From Warburgia ugandensis (lineage: Eukaryota; Streptophyta; Magnoliopsida; Canellales; Canellaceae), in assembly GCA_035236585.1 (NCBI GenBank), contig CP141139.1, positions 35,349,217 to 35,413,216 of the forward strand: a DNA stretch of 64,000 nt, in the 5' to 3' direction. The notes under the pieces were generated by a model. It saw nothing but the letters and a program-made list of their open reading frames with translations, made no database searches and was not told the DNA's origin. Each line of letters starts with the position of its first letter. The first letter of the stretch is position 1. A program made the position numbers and the translations under genes. Below, piece by piece: positions 11,001 through 23,000 of the stretch.

Positions 11001-14000
11001 TGCACCATCAGGCCCTAGAGCTTTTCTTGATTTCATCTTTTTTAAGGCCTCTTTCACTTCAAGTATTCTAATCCTACGGTTATATCTATAATGCCCAATG
11101 TTAGTTGGGTTTATAGTGCTTTCAATCCCTATATTCTTAGGGTAATTAGCATTTAGCAATTTTTTGAAAGTAACTTTCCCATCTTTGTTTGATCTAGTCA
11201 TCTTTAACTAGTTCCCTTTAGTCATCACTTCTAATACACTTAATGTGGTCTATGTTCTTACTCTTCCTTTCTCTTGCTTTTACGAGCTTTCTCACCTTCT
11301 CTTAATCCTAATCTATTATAGAGATTATCATATGCCTTTAGTTTAGCCTCATTTACCACTCTCTTATCAACCTTTTTAGCATTCTTATATTGCTCGAAGT
11401 TTTCATTATTTTTAGTCCTTTTGCCATGCTCTAAACGCACATTTCTTTTTAATAACTTTTTGCACTTTTTCACTTCACCACCAAGTATCCTTTATTGGTT
11501 GCCTTTTACCTTTAGATACTCCTAGGACATGTTTTGCCACTTTCTTAAGGACATGGCCATGTTAGTCCACATGGTGTTTACTTCTGTTTCATTGTTCTAG
11601 TTTCCTTATGCTATCAACTTGTTCGTAAATGATGCTATCTTCTCTCCTTTTAAGTTCCACCACTTTGTTTTTGGACACCTATCAAAATGGAAGTATATGA
11701 GGGGATGAACTATTTGTTATAGGAGATTCAAGATGTTTTGAAGGATGCTAAATTTTAAACGGAAATGACTAGAACCTTTTTTTTTTTGAGATGATAGAAA
11801 ATGAATATTCAATTCATGCTTTTGCACACACATTAATACCAAAGCATTATGAAAATGCATACCTTGCACTTCGCGCGCCTGGAGAGGAAGTATGAGTTGC
11901 TCCAAGTAAGTGATTTATTACTTCTATATATCATTTATTTGAAGGGGAGCCTTGGCGCAATAGTAAAAGTTGCCGTCGTGTGACCTTGAGGTCACAGGTT
12001 CAAGGCGTGGAAACAACCTCTTGTAAAATGCAAGGTAAGGTTGTGTACTTTAGGCCCTTGTGGCCATCCCCTTCCTCGGACCCTGCATAGGCAGGAGCTT
12101 TGTGCACTGGGGCTGCCCTTTTATATATCATTTATCTATCTAATGGACTTCATGTAATTTTTTTAATTTTTATTGCTAGTGACTATACACAGGGAAGTAC
12201 GATAGATGACTCAATGTACACTTCTAAAGTTAGCACAAATGCATCGTTAGGTGTAACATTAAGGTAACAACTCGGGAACTTTGCCTCCATGGTGGGAAGG
12301 TTTGGTTTAAAAGAGTGCAGAATTGGTGCTAGAAACATTAATGTCATGAGTTGGTGAGGTTTGCATGGGTTGGAGGTTGAAGAGTTTAGCTATGAGGATT
12401 CTTGCTCAACCTATTAGTATGTTGTCAGTGGACTAGATGGGTACGTATAGCTTCATACCAAGTGTGAAACATAATAGATTGACTGTAAGCCATGTTGTTA
12501 AGTTGGTGTACATCTATTCAACTTGAGACTTCTCTCTAGGTAATTGCACTTAACTTGATTCATGGACTAAATAAACTTGAGATATTTATAAATGTTGAGA
12601 TCAAAAGATATGACAATATGCGCATTTAGTCGAAGGTGCAAGGAGTGCGACTTGCGTGTAGAGGGACTAGGAGTGCCTAGTCGCGTGACTAGCTCACAAG
12701 GCGCAAAATTATTTAATTAATTTAAAAATAAAAATAAAAATTCAAAATAAATTCCAAAATTTAGGAAAAATCTAAAAAAAAACATAGAAATATAAATATA
12801 TGAAGAAATACTAGTCAAATTAGTGAAGTGGAATTCTCAAGTAATAAATCAACATGTCAATAACCTAAGGTTAAACCAAACAATCAATACAAAACTCTAG
12901 GTGTAGATTTCCATTTGTTCTAACCCGCTTGGATTCTCTAGGTAATCTCCCGCTCAATCTCTCAACTCTCATGAATCATTGATTCTAGGTGTCGAAAGTG
13001 GTCTTTTACGGGGAATTCTTGGTTATCAATCTTGATTGGTGTTCCACTCCTACTCCTTTGCTTGCTAAAATTGCATTCCATATATTCTATCTTAGTTTGG
13101 CTGATTTTAAATCCTTTAAATTCTAATGCTTCTCTCCATAACTCTAGCTTTGTGTTTACATCTTCCCTTGTCTCATCAAGTAAGACAATATCATCTGCAA
13201 ATAGCATGCACCACGAAATCTCCTCATGCAGATGTTATGTTAACTCATCCATGACTAATGTGGAAAGGTATGGGCTAAATGCCCATCCTTGGTACAATTC
13301 TGCAATGATAAGAAAATCACCAGTCTCGCCACCAGTGGTCTTAACATTTGTTACCACTCCCTCATACATATCTTTAATTATATCTATATAGCCCCACGAA
13401 ACCCGTTTCTTACCCAACACCCTCTATTATAAGCTCTCTAAGTTGATAAGGACCATGTGGAGGTCTTTCCTATCCCTATATATTTTCTACCAATTGTCTT
13501 AGAAAATAACTTCTATAGTAGACCACCTAGGCATGAAACCAAACTAATTCTCCGATACACTTGTCTCATGCCTTAGCCTCTTCTCAATCACTCTTTCAAA
13601 AAGTTTCATAGTGTGGCTCACAAGTTTGATCCCTCGATAATTAGTGCATCTCTGCATATCTCCCCTATTCTCATAAATAGGTACAATATAACTTTTCCTC
13701 CACTCATCAGGCATTTTCTTTGATTTTATATTCTTGTTAAACAGCTTGGTCAACCAAACTATCCAATATCTTCCATATGCTTCCAAACCTCTATTGGTAT
13801 ACCATCGGGCCCCATAGCCTTTCCTAATTTCATCTTTTTCAAGGCCTCTTTCACTTCAGGTATTCTAATCCTACGTTTATATCTATAATATCTTATGTTA
13901 TTTAGATTTATAGTATTTTCAATCCATGTATTTTGAGAACCATTTTCATTTAACAATTTTTGAAAGTATGTTTCCCACCTTTGTTTGATCTCATCATCTT

Positions 14001-17000
14001 TGACTAATACCCTTTGATTATCACTTCTAATGCATCTAATATGATCTAAGTCCTTACCCTTCTGTCTCTTACTTTTGCAAGTTTAAACACATTTTTCTTA
14101 CCTTCTCTTGTTCCTAGTCTATTATAGAGCTCATCATATGCCTTAAGTTTAGCCTCACTTGTTATTCTCTTAGTAATCTTTTTAACATTCTTATATTATT
14201 CATAGTTTTCATTATTTCTAGTCTTTTGCCATGCTTTAAAACGCATGTTTTTCTTTAATAACTTTTTGCACAGTTTCACTCCACTACCTTGTTTTCTTTG
14301 CTAATTGCCTTTTACCTTTAGTAAGGTAATAACTAAATAGCTAATAACTAATAAGTACTAAATCTTAGTATTTAAGTAGCTTACGTTCTCAAAGACACTC
14401 TAGTTGCTCTTGCAAGGAGATGTACTGCATATCTGGGAGAGAAACTTAATGTCAAATGTTGGAAGATGTAGAGCTTCAGCCCCAAAATTAATCTACCACT
14501 TGCCTACAAAAGTTCAATAAAATTAAAGTTAGAAAAATAAACAAAATTAGAATAGTATAAAATTTAGAAATTAAAACATAGAACAACACAAAACACTTTC
14601 AAGGGACTAAGATTTTTCTCTTGCGTGTTGCTTGGTCATTGCCAAACAAGCATCCAACATGTGTATAAGTGGATATCTTATCTACCATTATGTCAGCCTC
14701 CTCTTCTTCATATAACATACTAATGGCATGCTTTAGACCATTTTTGATGTCACAGGTGCGGTCAATTTCAATGTGATGGTCATAATAGAAGGATTGGTTG
14801 AGATAATATTTAGCTTTATGCAAAGGCTAGTGAAGCTTAGAACTCCATTTATTATTTATGATCCCCTAAATATGGGTGGTCTGACCTGCTAGATTGGCTT
14901 GAATATTTTCTTTGGCCCGGGTTATGGCCTTGAACATGTATCCCATTATCAGCTTCTTCTCAATGTCCACCACCCTTGAAACCTCTACAAGTGGGGCCAT
15001 GATCTTAAAGCAAAAGATGAAATGGTTTCAGAAGCTGGTATGCGACACAATTCTTACAACATATACCTTCAGGCCTTTTCGGGCCATTTACTATTCATCC
15101 ATTCCGAACAATGGAACATTGCACGCAACTGTCTTCAAGTTTTAAATGCTTTCTGAACTCAAGAAGTTGGTGGTGAAGTGCGTCACTGCAAGTTTGCCTA
15201 AATCCTTTTTCTTTGTAAATCTTCTCATAAGATGGACATGTGTGTGGCTATAAACAAACACCGTCATGGCCCTAGTTTTTGCTGCAGTTTTCTTCACTTT
15301 TGGCAATTTCTATGTAGTTAAAGGCGCGCCTAGGTGCAAGTCGATAGGTAAGCGCCTGGGAGAGTGCCAGGTGCAGAGGAAATGAGGCGCGGTCGCCTAG
15401 GCGCCCCTTTCAGGCGCGCCCCCAACTCCAGGCATAGACCACTTAACCGGTAACGTATAAACCTTGTTTTTTTTTTTTTTTTTTCGTTTTTCACCTTCCA
15501 ACCCTAACTTCAATCGTCCGACCTACTGAGAAGGTGAAAATGACCATTCCTCTTCGATCTTTCACATATCTAAGCAAAAAAAGGTATGGATTTACGAATT
15601 TTAGCATTTGTATACAGTTTTTGTAAAAAACGTAAAAACCAGTACCATTTTTTCAAATTTTTTGTTTTTTGCTAAGTATTTTCCATAGATCTTGATGGGT
15701 TTTAGTTTTATATGTATAAGAAAACATTCCATTTCAGTTTTATACTTCTTTGCTCTAGATTTGAGTTTGTTTTTAGGTTTTTTACTGTTTTTTCAAAAAA
15801 ATCAGTTACGGAAATAAAAAAAATCATTGTTTTTTCTTATTTCTTCATTGAAACGTATTTCTATGCACATATATATAGCTTTCTCATGCATGTGTCTTCA
15901 TGTGTGATAATTTTCTCATCTTTTTTTTTTTTTTTTTTGTAATTTAGGGTTTTTTTTTTTTCGGAAAAAAGGTATGAAAATTAGGAAAAATTTGTTCTTT
16001 TTTATATTTATTAGTTAATCCCTATTCTTATCGACATATATAGCTTACTCATGCTTGTATCTTCATGTATGATGTACTTTTCATGCTTTTTTTTGTATTG
16101 TAGTGTTATTTTGTTCAATTTTTCTGAAAATAAAACTTACGAAAATTAGAAAAAAATTGTTTTATTTATATTTATTAGTTAATACCCATTCTTATACACA
16201 TATATAGCTTTCCCATGCTTGTCTTCATGGATGCTGTATTTTTCATGCTTTTTGTTGTTGTTGTTGTATTTTTAGCTGATTTTTAATTATGAAAAATATA
16301 ATTTTGCGCCTCAGGCTCTAGGTGGGCGCCCTAGGCTCCAGGCACACCCCTTTGCGCCTCGATGCACCTTGTGCCTTTAACTACATAGGGCAATTTACCT
16401 ATGTCCTCTAATATATAGTACCACACAAGTGGTCAAATATAAGTGCAGCCTCCTCACCATTAACTCTCCATAGCCATGCAGTAGGAGGTATTGTTGATTA
16501 TGACTTAAAATAGACAAAGGTAAAATTATATAGGGGTTAACTTGCATCATAAATAAGTTAAATACTTAACAGATTATATATATGAAACTAAACAATTACC
16601 TAAACTACATTGTTCTTTCCAACTTTATCAATCGCCTCTCTAGCATCAATTATTAAGTTTGCACTCTTGACATGCGTAGACCTGTCAATAGATTTTAAAA
16701 AAACTGTCCTAGTTGGATAGTTCACTAGAAAGTTAAGGGTGCACCCTTGCTGTGGGTCCTCCAATCCGACATAATGGAGCACTTATAACTGAAATTGCTT
16801 GTAGGTCTGTTGTTCACTGTCACCTTGTGACTTGAGAGTAATATATAATTGTGCAAAAAAAAGAACACTGAACACATACCTAATTCAATAAGCTTTATGC
16901 TATTCTATATTTTTTGTCTTCTCTACTTGCTTCTGAAGAAGACTCACCCTCAACTTGTGATATGAGGGTCCTTGGAAACCTTAGGTACATAAGATTATAA

Positions 17001-20000
17001 GATGTAAGCATAGGTAAAAAGCTAAAATAAGTATTAAACTATTAATTATTAAAAGTATAAGACATATACTTGGATCATGTTGTGCAACTGCCTCTAACAT
17101 TGTCTGGAAGGAATGACTACAAGCAATATTGAATGCAATGCTATTTTCATAGAACCTAGAGGCGATGTAGTCGCACCTTCATCCTAAACTCCTTCTAAGC
17201 TTTATTCATTGTGGTTTGTTGCATGGGTGACTTTCCCTTACCTTGGGCTTTAGGGTGGGGAGCAAAGAGATAGTCAACTGGCTCCTTTGTTGTTTGTTGC
17301 ATTGGAATCTTACACCTCTTGCTTCCAATGGAAATACCAGTGGCCCTGGTACTGTCAATCTCCTCCACCTTAGGCTCATCATTGCCATTTTCATTGTACA
17401 AGCCAAACAAATTTTCTAGCCGTTCCATCTCCTTTGCTATTCTTTCTCTGTTCTATTTCTTCATCTTTGATTTGTTCATATTTGTTTAGGATCTTCTTAG
17501 ATATCTTGGAAGTGATAAGAGCGCATTTTTTGACATTCCTATTCCCACCTGTCAAATATTGTTTGAACCTAAATATTCTACCGCTATATCTATTTTCACA
17601 AAGCTTGCACCATACCAAAATTTTGTCGTTTGGATCCCTTACCTCTACATATTCCCACCTCAGATCCATTAATTTGGAGGAAGCATTGTTGGAGCCCCTT
17701 GATGATGACATATTGTAGTTTGTATAGGAATATAGGATAAACCTAATAGTCGTAGAATGGAATGGAAACAAATCAAACAATCAAAAGATGAACCTTGAAA
17801 ACAAACAGAAGAAATAAATTAACCTAAAAATAAAATAAGAAATAGTATAAAAGTAAGAGATACTATAAAGTAAGAAATAATACCGTATTGCATGAATTGT
17901 CTAAGGAATTAAGAAAACAAAACAAAAAAAAAAGTGAAAAGTAATATGCAAAATATGAAAAAAATCAAAGGATTCCATGAATCAGTTGTTTTTAGCATTA
18001 TAATGGTAACATTTGCCACAAAGACGGCCCCCAACCCCCTCAAAAACAAAAAAAAAATGATGGAAAAAAAAGACAGGCACAAAAATCATCAAAGGAGTCC
18101 ATGAATCAGTTTTTGTAGCATTATAATGGTGACATTTACACATTTGCTACAAAACACAAAAACAAAAAGTAAAACTGTACTGTTTGTAGTGAAAAATGAC
18201 AGGAAAAAAAAGACAAGTACAAAAAAAAATCAAAGGAATCCATGAATTAGTTGTTTTTAGCATTATAATGGTGATATTTACACATTTGATACAAGGAAAA
18301 AAATTGTACTGTTTTTCAATGTTTTAGTGAAAAATGATGAAAAAGAAAGATAGGCACAAAAAACATCGATGGAATACATGGGTCAGTTGTTTTTAGCATT
18401 AGAATGGTGACAATATGGAGATTTGCTTTAAAAAAAAATACAAATTACCGATGTATTTGACATTTTCGGTAAAAGAAATACAAAAAACTACAAAAATTGT
18501 GAATAGTACACTAACTCTATGAAAGTAGATGGAAAGAATGAAATGGGAGTTTTCGTTTTTAGAGTGTAGATATGTTGAGATTTCAGAGAAAAATTCAGGA
18601 AAACTGAAAAAACAGTACTGTTTTTATTGCCTTTTTACAGGAAAAGAACATAAAAACAAATAAAAGCAACAAAGAAAAGTTAGATTCCTTCCTCAATGAC
18701 TTCAACTAGGCTTCAATCAACAATGGAAGATGAGTAGTTGAGTACTATCGCAAGAAGAGGAAAGGGAAGCTAGGAAGAAGAAGAAGAAAGGAAAAAAGTT
18801 GAAAATGAGGTTTTATTTCACTTACGATGCTCCTAGAGTCGGGGGTGAATTAGGCACAAGGTGCAACCAGTCACACCACTAGTTGCGCCTAGTCGCACTG
18901 CTACTTATGCCTCTTGCACCTACCCAAATGTCAAGTCAAATTGTTGGCATAACCTAAATAAGATGAGACCAACAAAGGTGAATCCATCAAAAGCTAACCT
19001 ACTTATTTAGAAACTATGCATCTATGTTTGTTGAACATCCACAATTGCTTATATAATGTTGGTGCAAGAGTATCTACAATGTAATCTATACCTTACACTA
19101 TGTAGTTAGAGGCACAAGGCCCAACTAAGCGCAAGGGGTACACCTGGACCTAGGCGCATGCTTGAATCATGAGGCACAATAATAAGTATTAAGAATTATA
19201 AAAATTAAAAAAATTCCAAAAAAGCAAGAAAAACATAGAAACATAATTCTATGATGAAATATTACTCAAACTTGCTAATTTCTATGGAAGCTATATATGT
19301 GAATGAAATTCTATTTCAAGGAATAAATGTAAAAAATGAAGGTTATTTCAAAACTCTATAACTATTTTTTCAAAAAAAAAAAAAAAAAAAATCCTAAAAA
19401 GAAGTTTAATCTATAGCAAACAAACAGGAAAATCAAATGGAATGTTTGTTTCTACTCATAGAATGAGAAACCATCAAGATTTATAAAAAAAAAGGTAAGC
19501 AAAAAATGGTACTGAACTTAACATTTTTTTCCAGAAAAATAGGTTTTTAGGTGGAAAATTCATGAATCCATACTTTTTCTTCGCTTAGATCTGTAAAATC
19601 TCGAAGAATGGTGGTTTCCACACTAGAGGCTCTCAAGAGAAGAGAAAATAGGGTTGAAAGATGAAAAAATGGAAAAAATTGAAGTTTGAGGTTTTAACAA
19701 CTAGTCACCTGCCCTGGGCATCGGTGGCACACCTGAACATAGGCTCTAGGTGCACCCTAGGCACTGGTGCTTGAAACCCCTGCGACTTCACAAAATTCAG
19801 GTGCAGTGCGTGCGCTTAGTGCAAAGGCACACCTCTAACTACATAGACCTTACACGAGTATTGACGTGGGCACTATAATCTTTGCCTTGCGAATGAGCAA
19901 GGTGCGTGGTTATGATCATGTCCTTGATGTCATACATGAATTGATCATTCAATGAATTGATCATTCAATGAATTGTCCTTGATGTCCTCCTTTAGTGCAA

Positions 20001-23000
20001 AAGAGATTGCCAACAACAGTGAGAGTTTTCAGATATTATAAATGTTGAGATGCCAGGGTATGACACTTAATGTTTAATCTCTCTGCACTAAGGAAAAAGC
20101 AGCCAGTAGAGCTGGAAAGGGTTCTCAGAGGAGAATCTATGCGTTTGGACTTTGAAATTCTGAGTTTAATTCAGTTATAGATTTTGACTCTTGATCTTGG
20201 TCTTGTTATTTTTCAATAAGAAGCAAATCCCTGTTGATTTGTGATGGCGATATGGAACCTTATCCTGTGGACGTTCATGTTTAAAAAACTAGTTGATTTG
20301 AATATCAGCTGGTGGTTGATACACTTGGGCTATATTTCTTGCATCTGAATAGATCTGTTTGACAACATCCAGAAACTGTTGCAAGTAATGCATACTTGAT
20401 GGCTGTATAGATTTGGCATTTTCAGAATCATCCATGATTTGTATAACTCAATTAAGACCAAGAAGACTAATATCCTCTAATCTGCTTTGGACCTGGATCT
20501 CAACTCATCTAATGTTAAAAGGAGCTTCCACAGGTTAAGGCTATCTTGTCATACACGATGGATCAGCTAAATGAGTTGTGTCTCCTGATCATGATCAGGT
20601 AGTATGAATCAGTTCCAACTTCGTAGGTGAAATATGACAGATCAGCTCAAAATCTGGATATTTGAGATTAAAACTAACAAAATTTTGACTACAAGACCAG
20701 GACAGTTATATCCCTATTATCTTTCACTTTCCATAAGGTTGCCAGATTATTGTGGTTACCTGACCAGAAATACTTAATGATAGTTAAATGGAAACATTTT
20801 TCTCATGAAGGTGCTACAATTCCATGGTAGTTTCTAGCTCCATGGATCTGTCATTTAAGAAGTTATCATCACATGCAACAATTTTGGAGGGTGAAGTTTA
20901 TACATACTGCAGGTTCCAGAAATATTGCATTTAATGTGATGTGCAAGTTCCTAGAATTCAGAAGATCCAGGTTCATTTCAATCTCTTGTATAGAACATAG
21001 AAATATGCATGAAAACTTGTTGATGTGCCTTAACAGATGGATCAGACAATCCATGCTCTGATGTCATGCAGACTAATAAAAAAATTTCAGAAAGAGAGAG
21101 ACCAAAGGATGAGAAAAGAAGAAAAGGAGCAAGTAGATGGAAAGAGGAAGAGTTGGTAAAGAAATGTAGAACAACCAGGGAAATAGTGTGGAGGATGAAA
21201 CTAATTATGTTAGGATATTAACTCAACCAGAAGACATCCAGATATTGCATATATGCATCACAGCTATCTGGACTTCACCTAGCCAATCATGTTGCAGTTC
21301 TGTATAAACAAACAGTCCATGCAAAAAAGACTATAATATCCTCAGCATCAACTTCTTTTTTCTGATTAAAATGAATGCATATCATTAGTACCCACTTAGA
21401 AACCATTTACTACAGCACTCTTCTAAAAAAATGCAAAACACTATTTTGAGTCCCATGTCATTGTTGCTCGATGGTAAAAGTAAGGCTGCCTACCATAGGT
21501 AAAAGTTGTCGTCATGTGACATTGAGGTCACGGGTTCAAGGCAAGGTAAGGCCGCCTACTATAGGCCCTTGTGGTCTGCCCCTTCCCCGGACCCCGCATA
21601 GGCAGGAGCTTCGTGCACCAGGGCTGCCCCTTTTATGTCATTGTTGCTCGACTTACTCTAGGTAAGATCCTGTCTTCATGGTTCAAGTCTAATAAATAAA
21701 ACCCAGCTACTTGATAGCTAGCCACTTCTTATTAAAGGATGCCCGTAAAGGTTTCTGCACTGAACTGGGAATTTATCAGATCGGAAAGATTGTGAAGGGA
21801 ATAGGAAGCAACTGGGTGTTATTTTTCTTGGAATATTTGAGGGACATGCTCACTAGGGAAAGCAAAAGTTCGCAAGAGGATCAGTGATCTTAAATTGCTT
21901 TATGAGGATGGATTTTTGGTGGGTTGGGGGGTTGGGTTTGAAGGTGCTTAGGCTACTTTTCATTGGTGCTATTATCTATTTGCCAGTTGTGACTAGAAGG
22001 AAGACCATCTGATCACAACCTATCTTGGATATGCAACATTCCCAGCACATCAATCATCGTGATCACTTGAACAATTTTGCCAAATATCTGTGATGGCTTT
22101 GATTTGTTTGCTGAATACTGGCATTATTATTATTATTATTATTTTTCCTTTTTCTGAAGGTAGTAATTTGTACCTTTTGTTTGTGGTGTAAATGTTGATT
22201 CCAAGTGTGTGAATGTATGGATCAACTCTACGTAACAGAGAATAGTTGCAGTGGTTATCTTCAAGCATTCGGCATCTGTGGATATATTCCTTTAAATTGT
22301 AAAAGATCTCCAAGTTACTTGATACGACTATTCTATATGGTTCAAATATTATAGGTATGACTGTTACACCCCGATTTTTGGTAAATGTTACAATGACATA
22401 AAACACAAATGTACATGTGTGTGTCTGCTTGCCTACATGCGAGCATGTGTGAATTTTAGTATGTTTTCTTTGCCAAGTGCCTGGGTCAAATGGAAGTTTG
22501 ATTCTGTTTGAACTACTCATTTTCAAATGATATCCACATTGTTTACCAGTATTCATCTTTTACTTAAATTTTTTTTATAATTTAATCCTTTGTATTTATT
22601 CATTGAATTGTTAAATGTTTATATCTTTTTCTTATGATCAAATCATTGGAATTTTCTCCTATATTGAAGTAGCTGCTACCGCTGTTGGTTCTCACACAAG
22701 AACTTCCATTGTCACTCCCACTCAACATCCAAAACCAAACTAGGAATATAGTTGTGGAATTGTCATTACCAGTTCTTCAACCAATTCTTCATAGCTCATG
22801 TCACATATTCATTTCATTCTGTTTCATCCAACTGAAATTGGGTCCTTATACTGTCTGCTATAGAAGACTTGGGTTTTGTCAAGCAATTAAAAAAACAGAC
22901 TGCCAATAATTTCACTCTACCTCCTTTTTGTGTCAAATAAAAGAGCTCCCTGTTTCTTCTTAAATCTCCATTTATAGACCTCTAATTGAAGAGGGAAAGG

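Larger units (their letters stand above)
8240..12535 (+). mobile_element. hAT transposase fossil A, interrupted by a LINE and a SINE
   Basis: Pieces of a hAT transposase appear in the usual order on the + strand. A degenerate BED finger region lies at about 8320-8450 ([27 protein letters not shown]). [17 protein letters not shown] follows at about 8690. The DUF659-type core holds [20 protein letters not shown] (about 8935) and [10 protein letters not shown] (about 9115). The C-terminal dimerisation region at about 12390-12535 includes MRILAQPIS and [25 protein letters not shown] (9632-11681) and an Au SINE (11939-12121) were inserted into it. The frame has many stops and shifts, the zinc-binding residues of the BED finger are largely gone, and no terminal inverted repeats were found. 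It is a dead copy. Confidence 0.8.
12624..18929 (-). mobile_element. hAT transposon fossil B, with terminal repeats and nested insertions
   Basis: The ends are imperfect inverted repeats: AGGTGCAAGGAG near 12634 and, on the other strand, TAGGTGCAAGAG near 18922-18911. Each leads into GC-rich subterminal sequence with repeated gcgcctagtcgc-like motifs. On the - strand the transposase parts run in order. A BED finger lies at about 17690-17500 ([30 protein letters not shown]). The DUF659 core at about 16760-16600 has [18 protein letters not shown] and [12 protein letters not shown]. The C-terminal part at about 14940-14600 has [26 protein letters not shown] (12899-14321) and a non-autonomous element (15310-16388) interrupt it. 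It is heavily mutated. No matching 8-bp flanks were found, so the exact ends are uncertain. Confidence 0.75.

Noticed and set aside
12588-20070. Similar strings ataaatgttgagat...tatgaca at about 12590 and 20040, as a possible long target duplication
   Set aside because: Similarity is short and does not coincide with any element end; it may be chance.
20869-21061. Overlapping ORFs of about 60 codons on both strands
   Set aside because: Neither matches a known family; mirrored ORFs on both strands at this size are expected by chance.
22374-22393. LTR-like start tgttacaccccgattttt in intron 1
   Set aside because: Only about 20 bases resemble a gypsy LTR start; no LTR body, end or target duplication follows.
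22050-22556. 168-codon - strand ORF in cyclin T intron 1
   Set aside because: No recognisable domain, low-complexity runs (Ile repeat from the ATT array), and it lies within a well-supported intron.
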